The notes under the pieces are model-generated. The model was not told the origin of the DNA. It searched no databases and was given only the letters and a program-made list of their open reading frames with translations. Position numbers and translations under genes: made by a program. From assembly GCF_030649675.1 (NCBI RefSeq), contig NZ_JAUTDR010000023.1:1-53460 (forward strand): a stretch of DNA of 53,460 nt. Direction: 5' to 3'. This stretch comes from Haliea sp. E1-2-M8. GTDB lineage: Bacteria; Pseudomonadota; Gammaproteobacteria; Pseudomonadales; Halieaceae. Below, one piece after another: positions 53,273 through 53,460 of the stretch; within the stretch, counting starts at the first letter, position 1, and each line of letters starts with the position of its first letter.

Positions 53273-53460
53273 ATGGCAAAGGAAAAGTTCCAACGTAACA
53301 AGCCCCACGTGAACGTGGGTACCATTGGTCACGTAGACCATGGCAAGACGACGCTGACGGCGGCGCTGACCAAGGTGTGTGCAGAGGTCTGGGGCAGCGG
53401 CTCCGCGGTTGCGTTCGACGGTATCGACAACGCCCCGGAAGAGCGTGAGCGCGGCATCAC
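53273..53460 (+). CDS. tuf: Elongation factor Tu, 5' part (runs off the window)
   Basis: The first 62 codons of an EF-Tu gene. [20 protein letters not shown] and [13 protein letters not shown], the G1 P-loop GHVDHGKT of the GTPase domain, and PEERERGIT leading to switch I are intact. EF-Tu delivers aminoacyl-tRNA to the ribosome. ATG 53273 has AGGAG about 12 nt upstream. It is the tufB-type copy because of its tRNA context. Confidence 0.97.
   Translation, partial: MAKEKFQRNKPHVNVGTIGHVDHGKTTLTAALTKVCAEVWGSGSAVAFDGIDNAPEERERGI

Overview
The window looks like the chromosome of a marine gammaproteobacterium of the Cellvibrionales/Halieaceae type. This is inferred from gene content: a leucine/isovalerate (liu) operon with a MerR-type LiuR, sterol-desaturase, cytochrome P450 and Ltp2/MaoC-type genes, a birA-coaX-tRNA-tuf neighbourhood, and Pseudomonas-like REP palindromes. 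No database search was possible, so the taxonomic placement is tentative.

Region 1 (about 1-9.7 kb) is a surface-polysaccharide locus on mixed strands. It holds UDP-glucuronate decarboxylase, five glycosyltransferase-like proteins (one of them a CDP-glycerol glycerophosphotransferase), an FkbM and two other methyltransferases, and a glycerol-3-phosphate cytidylyltransferase. The first 6.6 kb is clearly more AT-rich than the rest, as expected of a transferred O-antigen or capsule block. The last three genes (CDP-glycerol glycerophosphotransferase, GT4, methyltransferase) are GC-rich, like the core genome. Region 2 (9.7-21.8 kb) is housekeeping and signalling: dxs, an SGNH-like membrane-anchored protein, a GGDEF diguanylate cyclase, hslR-yrfG, cysQ, a YdcH-like protein, a metallo-beta-lactamase-fold hydrolase, an Ada-AlkA fusion with ogt, a sterol-desaturase family protein and a small membrane protein. 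Three clusters of REP-like palindromes lie here.

Region 3 (21.9-29.7 kb) is a complete leucine-degradation operon on the minus strand, liuR-liuA-liuB-liuC-liuD-liuE. A perfect 18-bp palindrome upstream of liuR is a probable LiuR operator. The operon is interrupted by a REP block (liuR/liuA) and by a pair of inverted 68-bp elements (liuB/liuC). BirA, encoded just beyond the operon, makes the ligase needed to biotinylate LiuD. Region 4 (30.4-32.4 kb) is birA-coaX-tRNA-Thr(TGT), with a good tRNA promoter.

Region 5 (32.4-52.6 kb) is a 20-kb accessory stretch. In Escherichia coli the equivalent tRNA genes (thrU-tyrU-glyT-thrT-tufB) are contiguous, so this stretch splits an ancestral tRNA-tuf operon. 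It carries an outer-membrane protein, a tandem universal stress protein, a P450 divergent from an epimerase, a SIMPL/retropepsin-like pair and a phosphotransferase. It also has a three-gene operon of an HprK-like kinase, a nucleotidyltransferase and a UGT-type glycosyltransferase, then modABC, a uracil-DNA glycosylase family protein, a UMF1-family transporter and a decayed sodium symporter. A divergent Ltp2-like/DUF35 and MaoC/MaoC cassette shares a 16-bp inverted repeat; an EAL phosphodiesterase closes the stretch.

Region 6 (52.67 kb to the end) is tRNA-Tyr, tRNA-Gly, tRNA-Thr(GGT) and the start of tuf. Directly after tRNA-Tyr is a striking 109-nt element that could fold into five consecutive hairpins closed by a 10-bp stem. 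It ends in a copy of the tRNA 3' end placed 179 bp downstream of the original. This element, the kinase/nucleotidyltransferase/glycosyltransferase operon and the steroid-type cassette are the best candidates for something not yet described.
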